Positions 5,462-11,969 of a stretch of DNA of 18,522 bases are shown piece by piece. The DNA comes from Oscillospiraceae bacterium (lineage in GTDB: Bacteria; Bacillota_A; Clostridia; Oscillospirales; Ruminococcaceae). Within the stretch, counting starts at the first letter, position 1; every line of letters starts with the position of its first letter. The stretch covers positions 1-18,522 of the forward strand of contig JAFWUX010000177.1 of the NCBI GenBank assembly GCA_017523995.1, read 5' to 3'. The notes below the pieces were generated by a model. It did not search any database, was not told where the DNA came from, and saw only the letters and a list, made by a program, of their open reading frames with translations. The position numbers were made by a program, and so were the translations under genes.

Positions 5462-6871
5462 ATGCTGCTTTATAATTCGCTCACACGCCAGAAGGACGAA
5501 TTCAAGACGCGCGAAGCCGGAAAGGTGAAAATGTATACCTGCGGCCCGACTGTCTATCACTTCGCCCACATCGGCAATCTGCGTACCTATATGATGGAGG
5601 ATGTCCTCGAAAAGTATCTGACCTATTCCGGATATCAGGTGATGCGCATTATGAACATCACCGATGTCGGTCACCTCACCTCGGACGGCGACACCGGCGA
5701 TGATAAAATGCTCAAGGGCGCAAAGCGTGAGCATAAAACCGTCATGGAGATCGCAAAGTTCTATACCGATGCGTTCTTCGCGGACTGCGAAAAGCTCAAT
5801 ATCAAAAAGCCGGAGTATATCCAGCCTGCAACCGGCTGCATTCCGGAATATATCCACATGATTGAGACGCTGCTCAAAAAGGGCTATGCCTATGAGGCAG
5901 GCGGCAATATCTATTTTGATACCTCGAAGCTTGATCAGTATTACCGCTTCCACGATTTCAAGGAGGAGGACCTCGAGGTCGGCGTCCGTGAGGGCGTTGA
6001 GGGTGACGAAAACAAGCGCAACAAGGCGGATTTCGTCCTCTGGTTCACCAAATCGAAATTCGATGATCAGGAGCTCAAATGGGAAAGCCCGTGGGGGCTC
6101 GGCTATCCGGGCTGGCATATCGAGTGCTCGTGCATCAGCATGAAGTTTGCAGGAGAGTATCTCGATCTGCACTGCGGCGGCATTGACAATGCATTCCCGC
6201 ATCACACAAATGAGATCGCGCAGAGCGAAGCCTATCTCGGACACGAGTGGTGCCCGCAGTGGTTCCATGTTCTGCACCTGAATGACGAAACCGGCAAGAT
6301 GAGCAAGAGCAAGGGCGAATTCCTGACCGTTTCGCTGCTGGAGCAGAAGGGCTTTTCGCCGCTTGCATACCGCTTCTTCTGCATGCAGTCGCACTATCGC
6401 AAAACGCTCGTGTTTTCGTGGGAAAACCTCAAAAATGCGCAGATCGCATATGATAAGCTGATTGCAAAGATCAAGACGCTGCTCGATGCAAAGGATGCGC
6501 TGGATGAATCCAAAAAGGCGGAGCTGCTCGGCGGCTTTACCGCGGCAATGGATAATGATCTCAACACGGCGCAGGCGATCACGGTGCTGTATGATATTCT
6601 CAAGGCGGATACCACTGCGGCGACAAAGCTTGCGTGCATCGAGGCGATTGACAAGGTGCTTTCGCTGAATCTGATTGAGAATGCAAAGGCGTTCGGCGCG
6701 GATGCGGAAGCAGCAGAGATTCCGGCAGAGGTGCTCGCACTGGTTGAACAGCGCAAGGAAGCGCGCAAGGCAAAGGATTTTGCACAGGCAGATGCGCTGC
6801 GTGATCAGATCACCGCGCTCGGCTGGCAGATTCGCGAAACCCGTCAGGGCACGGAGATCACGAAGCTGTGA
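5462..6871 (+). CDS. cysS: Cysteinyl-tRNA synthetase
   Basis: A 469-residue class I aminoacyl-tRNA synthetase charging tRNA-Cys with cysteine in the cytoplasm; length is normal for the family (about 460-470). The start is set by GGAAGGAG upstream and by the family start (MLLYNSLTRQKDEF); the frame stays open further upstream through the promoter, which is not translated. Motifs seen: MYTCGPTVY with zinc ligand Cys27, HIGN (36-39, the HIGH signature variant), WHIECSCISM with a further zinc cysteine, GGIDNAFPHHTNEIAQSEA, and KMSKSKGEF (the KMSKS loop). The C-terminal helical tRNA-binding part ends in EITKL. It is transcribed alone from its own promoter and ends at a terminator 46 bases beyond the stop. 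Nothing unusual in the coding sequence. Confidence 0.97.
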   Translation: MLLYNSLTRQKDEFKTREAGKVKMYTCGPTVYHFAHIGNLRTYMMEDVLEKYLTYSGYQVMRIMNITDVGHLTSDGDTGDDKMLKGAKREHKTVMEIAKFYTDAFFADCEKLNIKKPEYIQPATGCIPEYIHMIETLLKKGYAYEAGGNIYFDTSKLDQYYRFHDFKEEDLEVGVREGVEGDENKRNKADFVLWFTKSKFDDQELKWESPWGLGYPGWHIECSCISMKFAGEYLDLHCGGIDNAFPHHTNEIAQSEAYLGHEWCPQWFHVLHLNDETGKMSKSKGEFLTVSLLEQKGFSPLAYRFFCMQSHYRKTLVFSWENLKNAQIAYDKLIAKIKTLLDAKDALDESKKAELLGGFTAAMDNDLNTAQAITVLYDILKADTTAATKLACIEAIDKVLSLNLIENAKAFGADAEAAEIPAEVLALVEQRKEARKAKDFAQADALRDQITALGWQIRETRQGTEITKL

Positions 6872-6917
6872 CAGCGGGTGAAGCGTCAGATATTTTGTTT
6901 TTGATATAGTTGGAATG

Positions 6918-6956
6918 AAGCCGCTCCGGTCAGGTGTTGATCGGGGCGGCTTTTAG
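6918..6956 (+). terminator. Rho-independent terminator of cysS
   Basis: AAGCCGCTCCG (6918-6928) pairs with CGGGGCGGCTT (6942-6952, one G-U), followed by TT, A, G and a second T-run. The left arm and loop start (CCGGTCAG) repeat those of the terminator at 5297. Confidence 0.8.
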
Positions 6957-6988
6957 TTTTTCACTATTCATTTTGAATCTGGTGCATT

Positions 6989-7157
6989 TTTGTTTCTTGT
7001 TCTTTATCCTTTCGTTAAATAGATTTTTATACTGGGCGCGGGGCGCAAATGCGAGGGCAGGAACCCAAGGAAAGAGAGGAAACTCGCTGCGCTCGCATTC
7101 CCCTCTCTCCTTAGGTTCCCTCCCTCGCGCTCCCTCCTTCCTGATCCTCTCTCCCCT
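6989..7157 (+). repeat. Long-hairpin repeat element, copy A
   Basis: A leader of about 45 bases rich in T (TTGTTCTTTATCC at 6997-7009) ends in CTGGGCG (7032-7038). It is followed by a hairpin with a 31-base arm: 7051-7081 pairs imperfectly with 7098-7128, 16-base loop. The tail is GCGCTCCCTCC, then TTCCTGATCCTCTCTCCCC. Copy B at 7288-7475 is the same element in the opposite orientation with roughly three quarters of bases alike by eye. Open frames through this region translate the repeat and match no known protein, so I treat it as non-coding. Confidence 0.65.
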
Positions 7158-7287
7158 GAAATCGAAGCCCTGAGTTCGGCATGCAGAATCCGCGAAATCG
7201 TCCGTTCATTCAAGTCGCGGATCATCGGAACGGCGCAAATCAAACAGCAATGCCCGCCAAGCAGCTTACGCCAATCGAGTGGCTTGC
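7158..7287. other. Unexplained spacer between inverted long-hairpin elements
   Basis: No gene or start signal is visible. A single 8-bp inverted repeat (ATCCGCGA near 7188 with TCGCGGAT near 7215) is present. Short open frames exist on both strands but look like nothing known and lack ribosome sites. Confidence 0.5.
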
Positions 7288-7475
7288 GCCCCAAGGGGGT
7301 CAAGGAATCAGGAAAGGGGAGCGCGAGGGGAGAACCTAAAGGGGATAGGGGGAATGTGAGCTTGCGAACCTTCCCCCTGTCCTCTTTGGGTTCTCCCCTC
7401 GCATTCGCGCCACGCGCCCAGCGGAATTCAGCATTCAGACACAAGATACAGAATATCAACGCAAAAAACGCCTTT
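7288..7475 (-). repeat. Long-hairpin repeat element, copy B (inverted to A)
   Basis: On the minus strand it has a leader ending in ATTCCGCTGGGCG (to about 7415), then a hairpin whose 32-base arms 7371-7402 and 7323-7354 pair nearly completely (16-base loop 7355-7370). The tail, read on the minus strand, is GCGCTCCCC followed by TTTCCTGATTCC, as in copy A. Because A and B are inverted, a transcript through both could also pair the whole elements together. Confidence 0.65.
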
Positions 7476-7486
7476 AGCAAAACGGA

Positions 7487-7560
7487 TGTCGGCACTGCCG
7501 ACCGCCCAGCGGAATCTAACATTTGGGCTTAAGGTGAAGAACAAGGAACAACAGCCACAG
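7487..7560 (-). repeat. Partial long-hairpin element, copy C
   Basis: On the minus strand, TTCCTTGTTCTTCACC, then AATGTTAGATTCCGCTGGGCG (7503-7523), matches the leader of copies A and B. The long hairpin is replaced by a short palindrome, GTCGGCA-G-TGCCGAC (7487-7501). It lies directly upstream of copy B in the same orientation, giving a tandem C-B and an inverted A. Confidence 0.55.
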
Positions 7561-7661
7561 TATCCACGCCCAGCAATGAGCGGAAACAAACAATTTGCAC
7601 ATCCACGCATATTCATAAAGATACTTAGTTGTACAAAATACCCAAACACATAAAAGAGCAC

Positions 7662-7729
7662 TTGACAAATGTATCGAGGTGTGATATACTTGCATTACAG
7701 TCCGATACATCGAAGCTCGATACATCGAA
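7662..7729 (+). promoter_or_regulatory. padR promoter with operator-like repeats
   Basis: TTGACA (7662-7667), a 17-base spacer and TATACT (7685-7690) make a near-consensus promoter. Downstream of it two perfect 12-base direct repeats, CGATACATCGAA (7703-7714 and 7718-7729), sit in the predicted 5' leader, 15 bases apart. Each contains the palindrome CGAT-AC-ATCG. The spacer between -35 and -10 carries the inverted partial site ATGTATCG (7669-7676). The arrangement strongly suggests binding by the PadR protein encoded next, closing or blocking its own promoter. The link to PadR is inferred from position. Confidence 0.75.
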
Positions 7730-7753
7730 CCAAAATAGATTGGAGTGAGATAT

Positions 7754-8065
7754 ATGACAGAAAAGCTCCGGCGCGTGTATGTCCCGATGACCGAGACAGG
7801 CTTCTATATCCTGTTCTGCCTGCGCGAGGAAATGCACGGCTACAGCATCGGGCAGCGTGTCAAGGAAATGACAGACGGCGCCGTGACGATCAGCGCAGGC
7901 ACCATGTACGGCACGCTCTCCAAAATGGAAAAGGACGGTCTGATCCGCTTTACCCGCGAGGAGGAAAAGCGAAAACTTTACCGGATCACGGCGCTGGGCG
8001 AGGAGATTCTCTCGCTCGAGATCGAACGCATCAAACGGTTATACAGAAACATCGGAGGTGTTTGA
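7754..8065 (+). CDS. PadR-family transcriptional regulator
   Basis: A 103-residue winged-helix repressor. Residues 10-85 carry the PadR N-terminal domain: GFYILFCLREEMHGYSIGQ, then VTISAGTMYGTLSKMEKDG (recognition helix), then the wing IRFTREEEKRKLYRITALGEE. It ends soon after the wing with a short dimerisation helix, as in the small (PadR-s2) subfamily. The ATG at 7754 lies 8 bases after GGAG (7742-7745); a GTG at 7745 lies inside that ribosome site and is unlikely. PadR proteins of this size bind palindromes near their own promoter and release on ligand or membrane-stress signals. The stop codon is 1 base before the next start, and the ribosome site of the next gene is inside the padR 3' end, so padR and the DUF2812 genes are co-translated. 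Confidence 0.93.
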   Translation: MTEKLRRVYVPMTETGFYILFCLREEMHGYSIGQRVKEMTDGAVTISAGTMYGTLSKMEKDGLIRFTREEEKRKLYRITALGEEILSLEIERIKRLYRNIGGV

Positions 8066-8066
8066 C

Positions 8067-8651
8067 ATGATGAATGAAACCAAGCGTGTTTTCGGTTATT
8101 TTACGATTGCTGACTGGGAGCGCGAGCAGAACTGGCTCACCGAAATGGCGGCGCAGGGCTGGCGCTTTGTCAAAACGAACGGCTTTTTCTATACCTTTGA
8201 GCGCTGCGAGCCGGAAAACGTCGTCTACCGGCTGGATTACAGCGGACTGCGCAAAGGTGACCGCGGCGATTATTACGCCATGCTGCGCGATTACGGCTGG
8301 GAATATTTGCAGGACATCAACGGTTTCAGCTACTTCCGCAAACCGGCGGACGGCGCTGCGCCTGAGGATCTTGAGCTGTTCAGCGACGGCGCATCACGCA
8401 TCAAAATGATAAAAAAGTTTCTGGTTGCAAAAATTCCGCTCGTCTATCTGCTTTTTATTTCGGCAATACTCATAAGTGCGGAACGCTACTGCGATGTGCT
8501 CAAAAAGCTGCTGCACGGAGAATCGCTGCAATCCGGAGAGGTCATGATCCTTCTCGTCCTTGCATTTATGATCTTCATGCTGATTTTTACGAACGTGCAG
8601 TCCGTCCGCGCATATCGCCGCATCAAACAGGAATATCAGAATCGCGCATAA
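8067..8651 (+). CDS. DUF2812 membrane protein, first paralogue
   Basis: A 194-residue protein. Residues 8-95 form a DUF2812 domain, a family typically encoded next to PadR regulators. Landmarks are MAAQGWRFV (27-35), YTFERCEPENVVYRLD (42-57), YYAMLRDYGWEYLQD (69-83), GFSYFRKP (86-93) and FSDGAS (105-110). Residues 121-138 and 158-176 are hydrophobic and likely span the membrane, with a basic C-terminal tail. The start is ATG 8067 behind GGAGGTG (8054-8060); a GTG at 8058 in the same frame overlaps that site and is rejected, and ATG 8070 is a possible alternative. The domain's biochemical function is unknown. With PadR it probably forms a regulator-plus-membrane-effector pair. It is roughly 70-75% identical to the next gene over residues 16-123 by eye. 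Confidence 0.9.
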   Translation: MMNETKRVFGYFTIADWEREQNWLTEMAAQGWRFVKTNGFFYTFERCEPENVVYRLDYSGLRKGDRGDYYAMLRDYGWEYLQDINGFSYFRKPADGAAPEDLELFSDGASRIKMIKKFLVAKIPLVYLLFISAILISAERYCDVLKKLLHGESLQSGEVMILLVLAFMIFMLIFTNVQSVRAYRRIKQEYQNRA

Positions 8652-8683
8652 CAATGTTTTCACTATCATCGGAGGTGTCTGAA

Positions 8684-9265
8684 ATGAAAGGCAAGAGTGA
8701 CAGCATCAAGAGAGTCCGCAAGTTTTTCAGCATTGCGGAATTTGAAAAAGAGGAGAAATATCTCACGGACATGGCGGCGCAGGGCTGGCGCTTCGTCGAT
8801 ACGAACGGCACGATCTATACCTTTGAGCGCTGCGAGCCGGAGAATGTCGTCTACCGGCTGGATTTCAGCGGCATTCCGCTCGATCAGCGCGACGATTACT
8901 ACGCAATGTTCCGCGATTACGGCTGGGAATATTTGCAGGACAGCTACGGCTTCAGCTACTTCCGCAAGCCTGCCGAGGGCGCTGCACCGGAGGACCTCGA
9001 GATTTTCAGCGACGGCGCTTCGCATCTGGAAATGGTCAAAAAGATCATGCTGGCAAAGATCACGCCGATGATTCTGATTCTGATTTCATGCATCACGATC
9101 AACTATGACAAAATGCTGCGCGTGATCCGGAACGATTCGCCGAACAAGGCAGACTGGTTCTCCGTGATCGGCGTCACGCTCCTCGTTCTGACGATTGCAG
9201 CGCTGTTCTGCCGGACGCTCGGCGAATTCCTGCACCTGAAAAAGAAATATTCAAAATCTGCATAA
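8684..9265 (+). CDS. DUF2812 membrane protein, second paralogue
   Basis: A 193-residue paralogue of the preceding gene. The soluble domain is nearly superimposable: MAAQGWRFV (30-38), YTFERCEPENVVYRLD (45-60), YYAMFRDYGWEYLQD (72-86), GFSYFRKP (89-96), FSDGAS (108-113). The membrane part (125-141 and 160-177) and the linker between the two segments have diverged. The start is ATG 8684 behind GGAGGTG (8671-8677); an in-frame upstream start near 8654 has no ribosome site. The 32-base gap to the previous gene holds a 15-base copy of the padR 3' end with its stop codon, which suggests that the duplication unit began inside padR. The divergent membrane halves suggest different partners, or a heteromer with the first paralogue; both are inferences. 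Confidence 0.9.
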   Translation: MKGKSDSIKRVRKFFSIAEFEKEEKYLTDMAAQGWRFVDTNGTIYTFERCEPENVVYRLDFSGIPLDQRDDYYAMFRDYGWEYLQDSYGFSYFRKPAEGAAPEDLEIFSDGASHLEMVKKIMLAKITPMILILISCITINYDKMLRVIRNDSPNKADWFSVIGVTLLVLTIAALFCRTLGEFLHLKKKYSKSA

Positions 9266-9283
9266 ATACGCAGAAATCGCATA

Positions 9284-9304
9284 TCCTATCCGCAGATAGG
9301 AGTG
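9284..9304 (+). promoter_or_regulatory. Hairpin covering the spoVAC ribosome binding site
   Basis: TCCTATC (9284-9290) pairs with GATAGGA (9295-9301) around a CGCA loop. The right arm contains the first part of AGGAG (9298-9302), the Shine-Dalgarno sequence for the ATG at 9311. The hairpin could lower translation of spoVAC relative to the genes upstream. Confidence 0.5.
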
Positions 9305-9310
9305 ATGCAC

Positions 9311-9781
9311 ATGACAAGAATCATCCATTCGCAGGGCGCGCGCGATCCCTCGCAGGAGGCATATGCAGAAATGGTCGCGCACGCCTCGCGCCGCACGAAT
9401 ATCGCGGCGACCGTGCTGAAAGCGTTTCTCATCGGCGGGAGTATCTGTCTGCTCGGCGAAGTGCTCCGTCAAATGCTGCTGAACAGCGGTCTGGAGCAGG
9501 ATACCGCAGGCACATGGACCTCTGTGGCGCTGGTGCTGCTTTCCGCGCTGCTGACCGGCTTCGGGCTGTATCAGAAGCTTGCAAAGCACGGCGGCGCAGG
9601 CACGCTCGTCCCGATTACCGGCTTTGCGAATGCGGTCGCCTCGGCAGCGGTTGAGGCAAAAACCGAGGGATTCATCCTCGGCGTCGGGACAAAAATCTTT
9701 ACGATCGCGGGCCCCGTGATTCTCTACGGCACTGCCGCCTCGGTGATCTACGGAATCATCTACTATTTCCTCACAAGATAA
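9311..9781 (+). CDS. spoVAC: Stage V sporulation protein AC homologue (SpoVAC)
   Basis: A 156-residue integral membrane protein. Residues 32-56, 70-90 and 119-153 are hydrophobic. The family signature is the run GGAGTLVPITGFANAV (94-109), then EGFILGVGTKIFTIAGPVILYG (119-140, described rather than quoted in full elsewhere), which is very close to SpoVAC of spore formers. In Bacillus, SpoVAC is part of the SpoVA channel moving dipicolinic acid and has been shown to act as a mechanosensitive channel. Here the usual partners spoVAD and spoVAE are absent; the gene is last in a PadR/DUF2812 unit, 45 bases after the previous stop. The start ATG 9311 is 8 bases after AGGAG; ATG 9305 and GTG 9302 overlap or crowd that site. 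Family assignment is firm; a role in sporulation here is doubtful. Confidence 0.88.
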   Translation: MTRIIHSQGARDPSQEAYAEMVAHASRRTNIAATVLKAFLIGGSICLLGEVLRQMLLNSGLEQDTAGTWTSVALVLLSALLTGFGLYQKLAKHGGAGTLVPITGFANAVASAAVEAKTEGFILGVGTKIFTIAGPVILYGTAASVIYGIIYYFLTR

Positions 9782-9785
9782 AGAA

Positions 9786-9826
9786 AAGCCGCTCAATTTT
9801 ACGCATTGCGCAGAATTGAGCGGCTT
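9786..9826. terminator. Bidirectional terminator between convergent spoVAC and tautomerase units
   Basis: AAGCCGCTCAATT (9786-9798) pairs perfectly with AATTGAGCGGCTT (9814-9826), 15-base loop. The minus strand has a good T-run (TTTTCTTT) after the stem, the plus strand only a weak one, so it mainly ends the leftward operon. Confidence 0.8.
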
Positions 9827-9851
9827 CGGTTGTCTGTATCATTCTATCTTG

Positions 9852-10079
9852 TTAGAACTGCTGTTTTCCCTCGAGGATCAGGCATTCATCTGCATGCGGA
9901 TCAATTTCCTTTTCCTTGATCTCGCGCTGCCAGACATCCGGTGCATAGGATTCAATCTTCACCGTGACGGCTTCGCGCGGGCATCCCCATTTTTCGGTAA
10001 AGACCTGCGTGATCTCCTCAGCGATCTCCTGCTTGATCTTCTCGTCCTTCGGGTAGGCTTTCACGACGATCAGCGGCAT
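9852..10079 (-). CDS. 4-oxalocrotonate tautomerase family protein
   Basis: A 75-residue member of the small tautomerase superfamily. It begins MPLIVVKAYP, so Pro2 is available as the catalytic N-terminal base after Met removal. The alpha helix (EIAEEITQVFTEKWGCP) and second strand (VTVKIESYAPDVW) follow the beta-alpha-beta plan, and the length is slightly more than the typical 62-70. The start is fixed by Pro2 and by AAGGAGG (10087-10093). The true substrate cannot be told from sequence; many clostridial members are of unknown role. It is the last gene of the leftward operon, and its first 62 bases overlap the end of the upstream reading frame, implying coupled translation. It ends before a strong terminator. 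Confidence 0.88.
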   Translation of the reverse strand: MPLIVVKAYPKDEKIKQEIAEEITQVFTEKWGCPREAVTVKIESYAPDVWQREIKEKEIDPHADECLILEGKQQF

Positions 10080-10545
10080 TGCGGTTCCTCCTTTCCTTAT
10101 AGCTTTTCCACGCAAGATGCAAAAAATCTTCGTGATTATACGCATCCCATCCGACGCGGATTTTCTTTTGATTTTGAAGCTCGATGACCGTGCCGGCGAG
10201 TCTGCTGCGGCGTTTGCGGCGCGAGCGCGAGGTTGTCTTGCGGATATAGGTGATATCCTCCCAGCGATAGCGCTTGCGCATTCCCAGCAGATTGTGATAG
10301 ACAAAGCCCTTTTTCTCGTGATAGTCGATGCGGATATTCCGCGTCATCATCAGCGGGATAGTCAGCAGCACAAATGCCCCGACAATCAGGCAGGTTGTGC
10401 GTTCGGCACGGTCCAGAATGCACAGGATCAGCACAACCGTAAAGCAGGCGCAGCAGACCCAGCCGATCGCGGAAGGCTCTCTGTTCGGGATGACCGTCCC
10501 GCGCTTGTATCTGCGGCGCGCCTGATTCTTTTGCTGCTCGGACAT
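10018..10545 (-). CDS. Membrane protein with possible PH-like domain
   Basis: A 175-residue protein that I do not recognise by name. A basic N-terminus (residues 1-25) is followed by two hydrophobic segments (about 28-45 and 54-68). Then comes a region of alternating strands (RNIRIDYHEKKGFVYHNLLG, RKRYRWEDITYIRKTTS, AGTVIELQNQKKIRVGWDAY) and a final helix (HEDFLHLAWKSYKER). That layout resembles small bacterial proteins with a pleckstrin-homology-like domain behind two membrane helices; this is an inference from pattern. The ATG at 10545 shares its A with the stop of the MurL-like gene (TGATG), so translation is coupled; an in-frame ATG at 10566 is the alternative. The last 20 residues overlap the tautomerase gene and may be a dispensable tail. 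Confidence 0.75.
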   Translation of the reverse strand: MSEQQKNQARRRYKRGTVIPNREPSAIGWVCCACFTVVLILCILDRAERTTCLIVGAFVLLTIPLMMTRNIRIDYHEKKGFVYHNLLGMRKRYRWEDITYIRKTTSRSRRKRRSRLAGTVIELQNQKKIRVGWDAYNHEDFLHLAWKSYKERRNRNAADRRESLPEGREDQAGDR

Positions 10546-11942
10546 CAGCGGAATGCCTCCACGCATTCACGCTTGACAAGCGCTGCAAGCTCCTCCGGCA
10601 GATTGTGCTGTGCATCCCACTCCTGCCCGAATTTTGCAGCATCTGCTGCATATTGTGCGTACAGCGGCGATTCCTGATACTTGCGGAGCAGCAGCGGCAG
10701 CGCTTCTCCGTTCTGCTCTGCTCTTGCGATTGCGAGGCAGAGCGAGATATTGACCTCTTTGCGGCTGCCGACGCATTCAAACGGCTTATTCGGCAGCGCG
10801 CCGCAAAGCTCCTGCAAAACGGGCTCCATATCTTCCATATTGAACATATCGGCGCCGAGCAGTCTTGCGATTTCCGCAAGCGGCAGGAACGGCGAGAGGA
10901 TCACCGATACAAACAGACACTTTGCGCAGTGTCCGCACCATTTATCCTGCTTTGCACCGGCGTTGCAGCTGCGGAAGATTTCGTGATACGCAGTCGGGAG
11001 CGATGCAAAATACCGCGCGATCTGAAATTCCGTCAGCGGACGCAGCAGGCTGAAATACTGCACGCCGCAGCGCAGATAATCGCGCTCATAGGCGGCAAAA
11101 TCGCGCTCGAACTGATAGCTCTTGGAATACTGATGATTGACCTCTGCCTCGGAGACCGTCGATTCGCTCGCCGAGGATTCATTCGAGAGAATGACCGTTT
11201 TCAGCCCGTTGACATAGGCTGTCAGCGCCGCGGAGAATGCAACAATCGCGGAAAACGGCGTGTGACCGTTCAGATAGCCCTCTTTGTTCAGGCGCAGCAT
11301 ATTCGGATCAAGCGTGCGCTTCGGTTCGAGGATGCGTTCCTTCGGGATGCCGGCAAGCAGTGCCGCCTTTTCAGAGGAATCACGGTGATTGATCTGATAG
11401 GCATAGGCATTGTCAAGCTGCCCTTTGAGCAGATTCAGCGTGACAATCGAATCCTTGCCGCCGCCGACCGGAATCAGATAGCCGGAAAGATCGGTGCGCT
11501 GCGCAGGCTGATCCGGAATGTTCCGTCCGGCAGGATCGGGATTGCAAGTGAACTGCATAAAGCTGTCGAAATCCGTCTCGATGCCGTTGCGGTAGAAAAA
11601 TTCGCCCAGTCCCCCGAAGTACAGCCGCTTCCACCAGTTTTCCTGTGCCTTGTCGATGAGCGCATCGCAGAGCCGGACTTTTGGCGGGCAGGCGATCTTC
11701 CAGTAGGAGACCAGCTCCGCCATGCCGAGCGAAAAGACCAGCCGCCGGAACGCAGGATCATTTTCATATCTGTCGCTGCCGCCGTCGCAGGGAATCTCCC
11801 ATTGCGGCGAAAAGTGTTCATCGCCGAACGAGAAACAATATGTGATATGCAGCACGGTGCCGTTTTCGGTCTGCCGGAAGTTCAGAAAAATGTCATTGAA
11901 TTCAAATATCGGATACTGCTGCCGCAGTTCGGTAAATGTCAT
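10545..11942 (-). CDS. murL: MurL-like ATP-pyrophosphatase (probable UDP-MurNAc-L-Ala-L-Glu epimerase)
   Basis: A 465-residue cytoplasmic protein. The ATP-pyrophosphatase loop PVGGGKDS lies at residues 158-165, followed by a strand-helix core with SNESSASES (253-261) and NHQYSKS (269-275). A cysteine cluster, Cys326-x9-Cys336-x2-Cys339-x2-Cys342, resembles the zinc site of QueC-like enzymes. This combination fits the MurL family, which epimerises the L-Glu of UDP-MurNAc-L-Ala-L-Glu to D-Glu in an ATP-dependent step known from Xanthomonas and actinobacteria. I assign it from memory of family motifs, without a search. A different adenylating enzyme of the same fold is the main alternative. No murD2 neighbour is present. 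The start follows GGAG near 11951. It lies 72 bases after the transketolase genes and is joined to the next gene by a TGATG overlap. Confidence 0.65.
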   Translation of the reverse strand: MTFTELRQQYPIFEFNDIFLNFRQTENGTVLHITYCFSFGDEHFSPQWEIPCDGGSDRYENDPAFRRLVFSLGMAELVSYWKIACPPKVRLCDALIDKAQENWWKRLYFGGLGEFFYRNGIETDFDSFMQFTCNPDPAGRNIPDQPAQRTDLSGYLIPVGGGKDSIVTLNLLKGQLDNAYAYQINHRDSSEKAALLAGIPKERILEPKRTLDPNMLRLNKEGYLNGHTPFSAIVAFSAALTAYVNGLKTVILSNESSASESTVSEAEVNHQYSKSYQFERDFAAYERDYLRCGVQYFSLLRPLTEFQIARYFASLPTAYHEIFRSCNAGAKQDKWCGHCAKCLFVSVILSPFLPLAEIARLLGADMFNMEDMEPVLQELCGALPNKPFECVGSRKEVNISLCLAIARAEQNGEALPLLLRKYQESPLYAQYAADAAKFGQEWDAQHNLPEELAALVKRECVEAFR

Positions 11943-11969
11943 GTGGTTCGCTCCGTTCTGATACAGAAT

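Noticed and set aside
7004..7522. Minus-strand open frame of 172 codons through the long-hairpin repeats, and similar short frames on the plus strand
   Set aside because: The sequence is dominated by palindromic repeats, the frame has no ribosome site, and the apparent similarity between frames is explained by repeat copies.
7703..7729. Short CRISPR-like repeat pair
   Set aside because: Only two 12-base copies with a 3-base gap, located in a promoter leader; an operator explains them better.
10018..10079. Overlap of the membrane protein with the tautomerase as a sign of a frameshift
   Set aside because: Both frames are intact; the tautomerase has its own AAGGAGG site and the required Pro2, and the membrane protein has a plausible natural helix end before the overlap. 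A genuine overlap is simpler.
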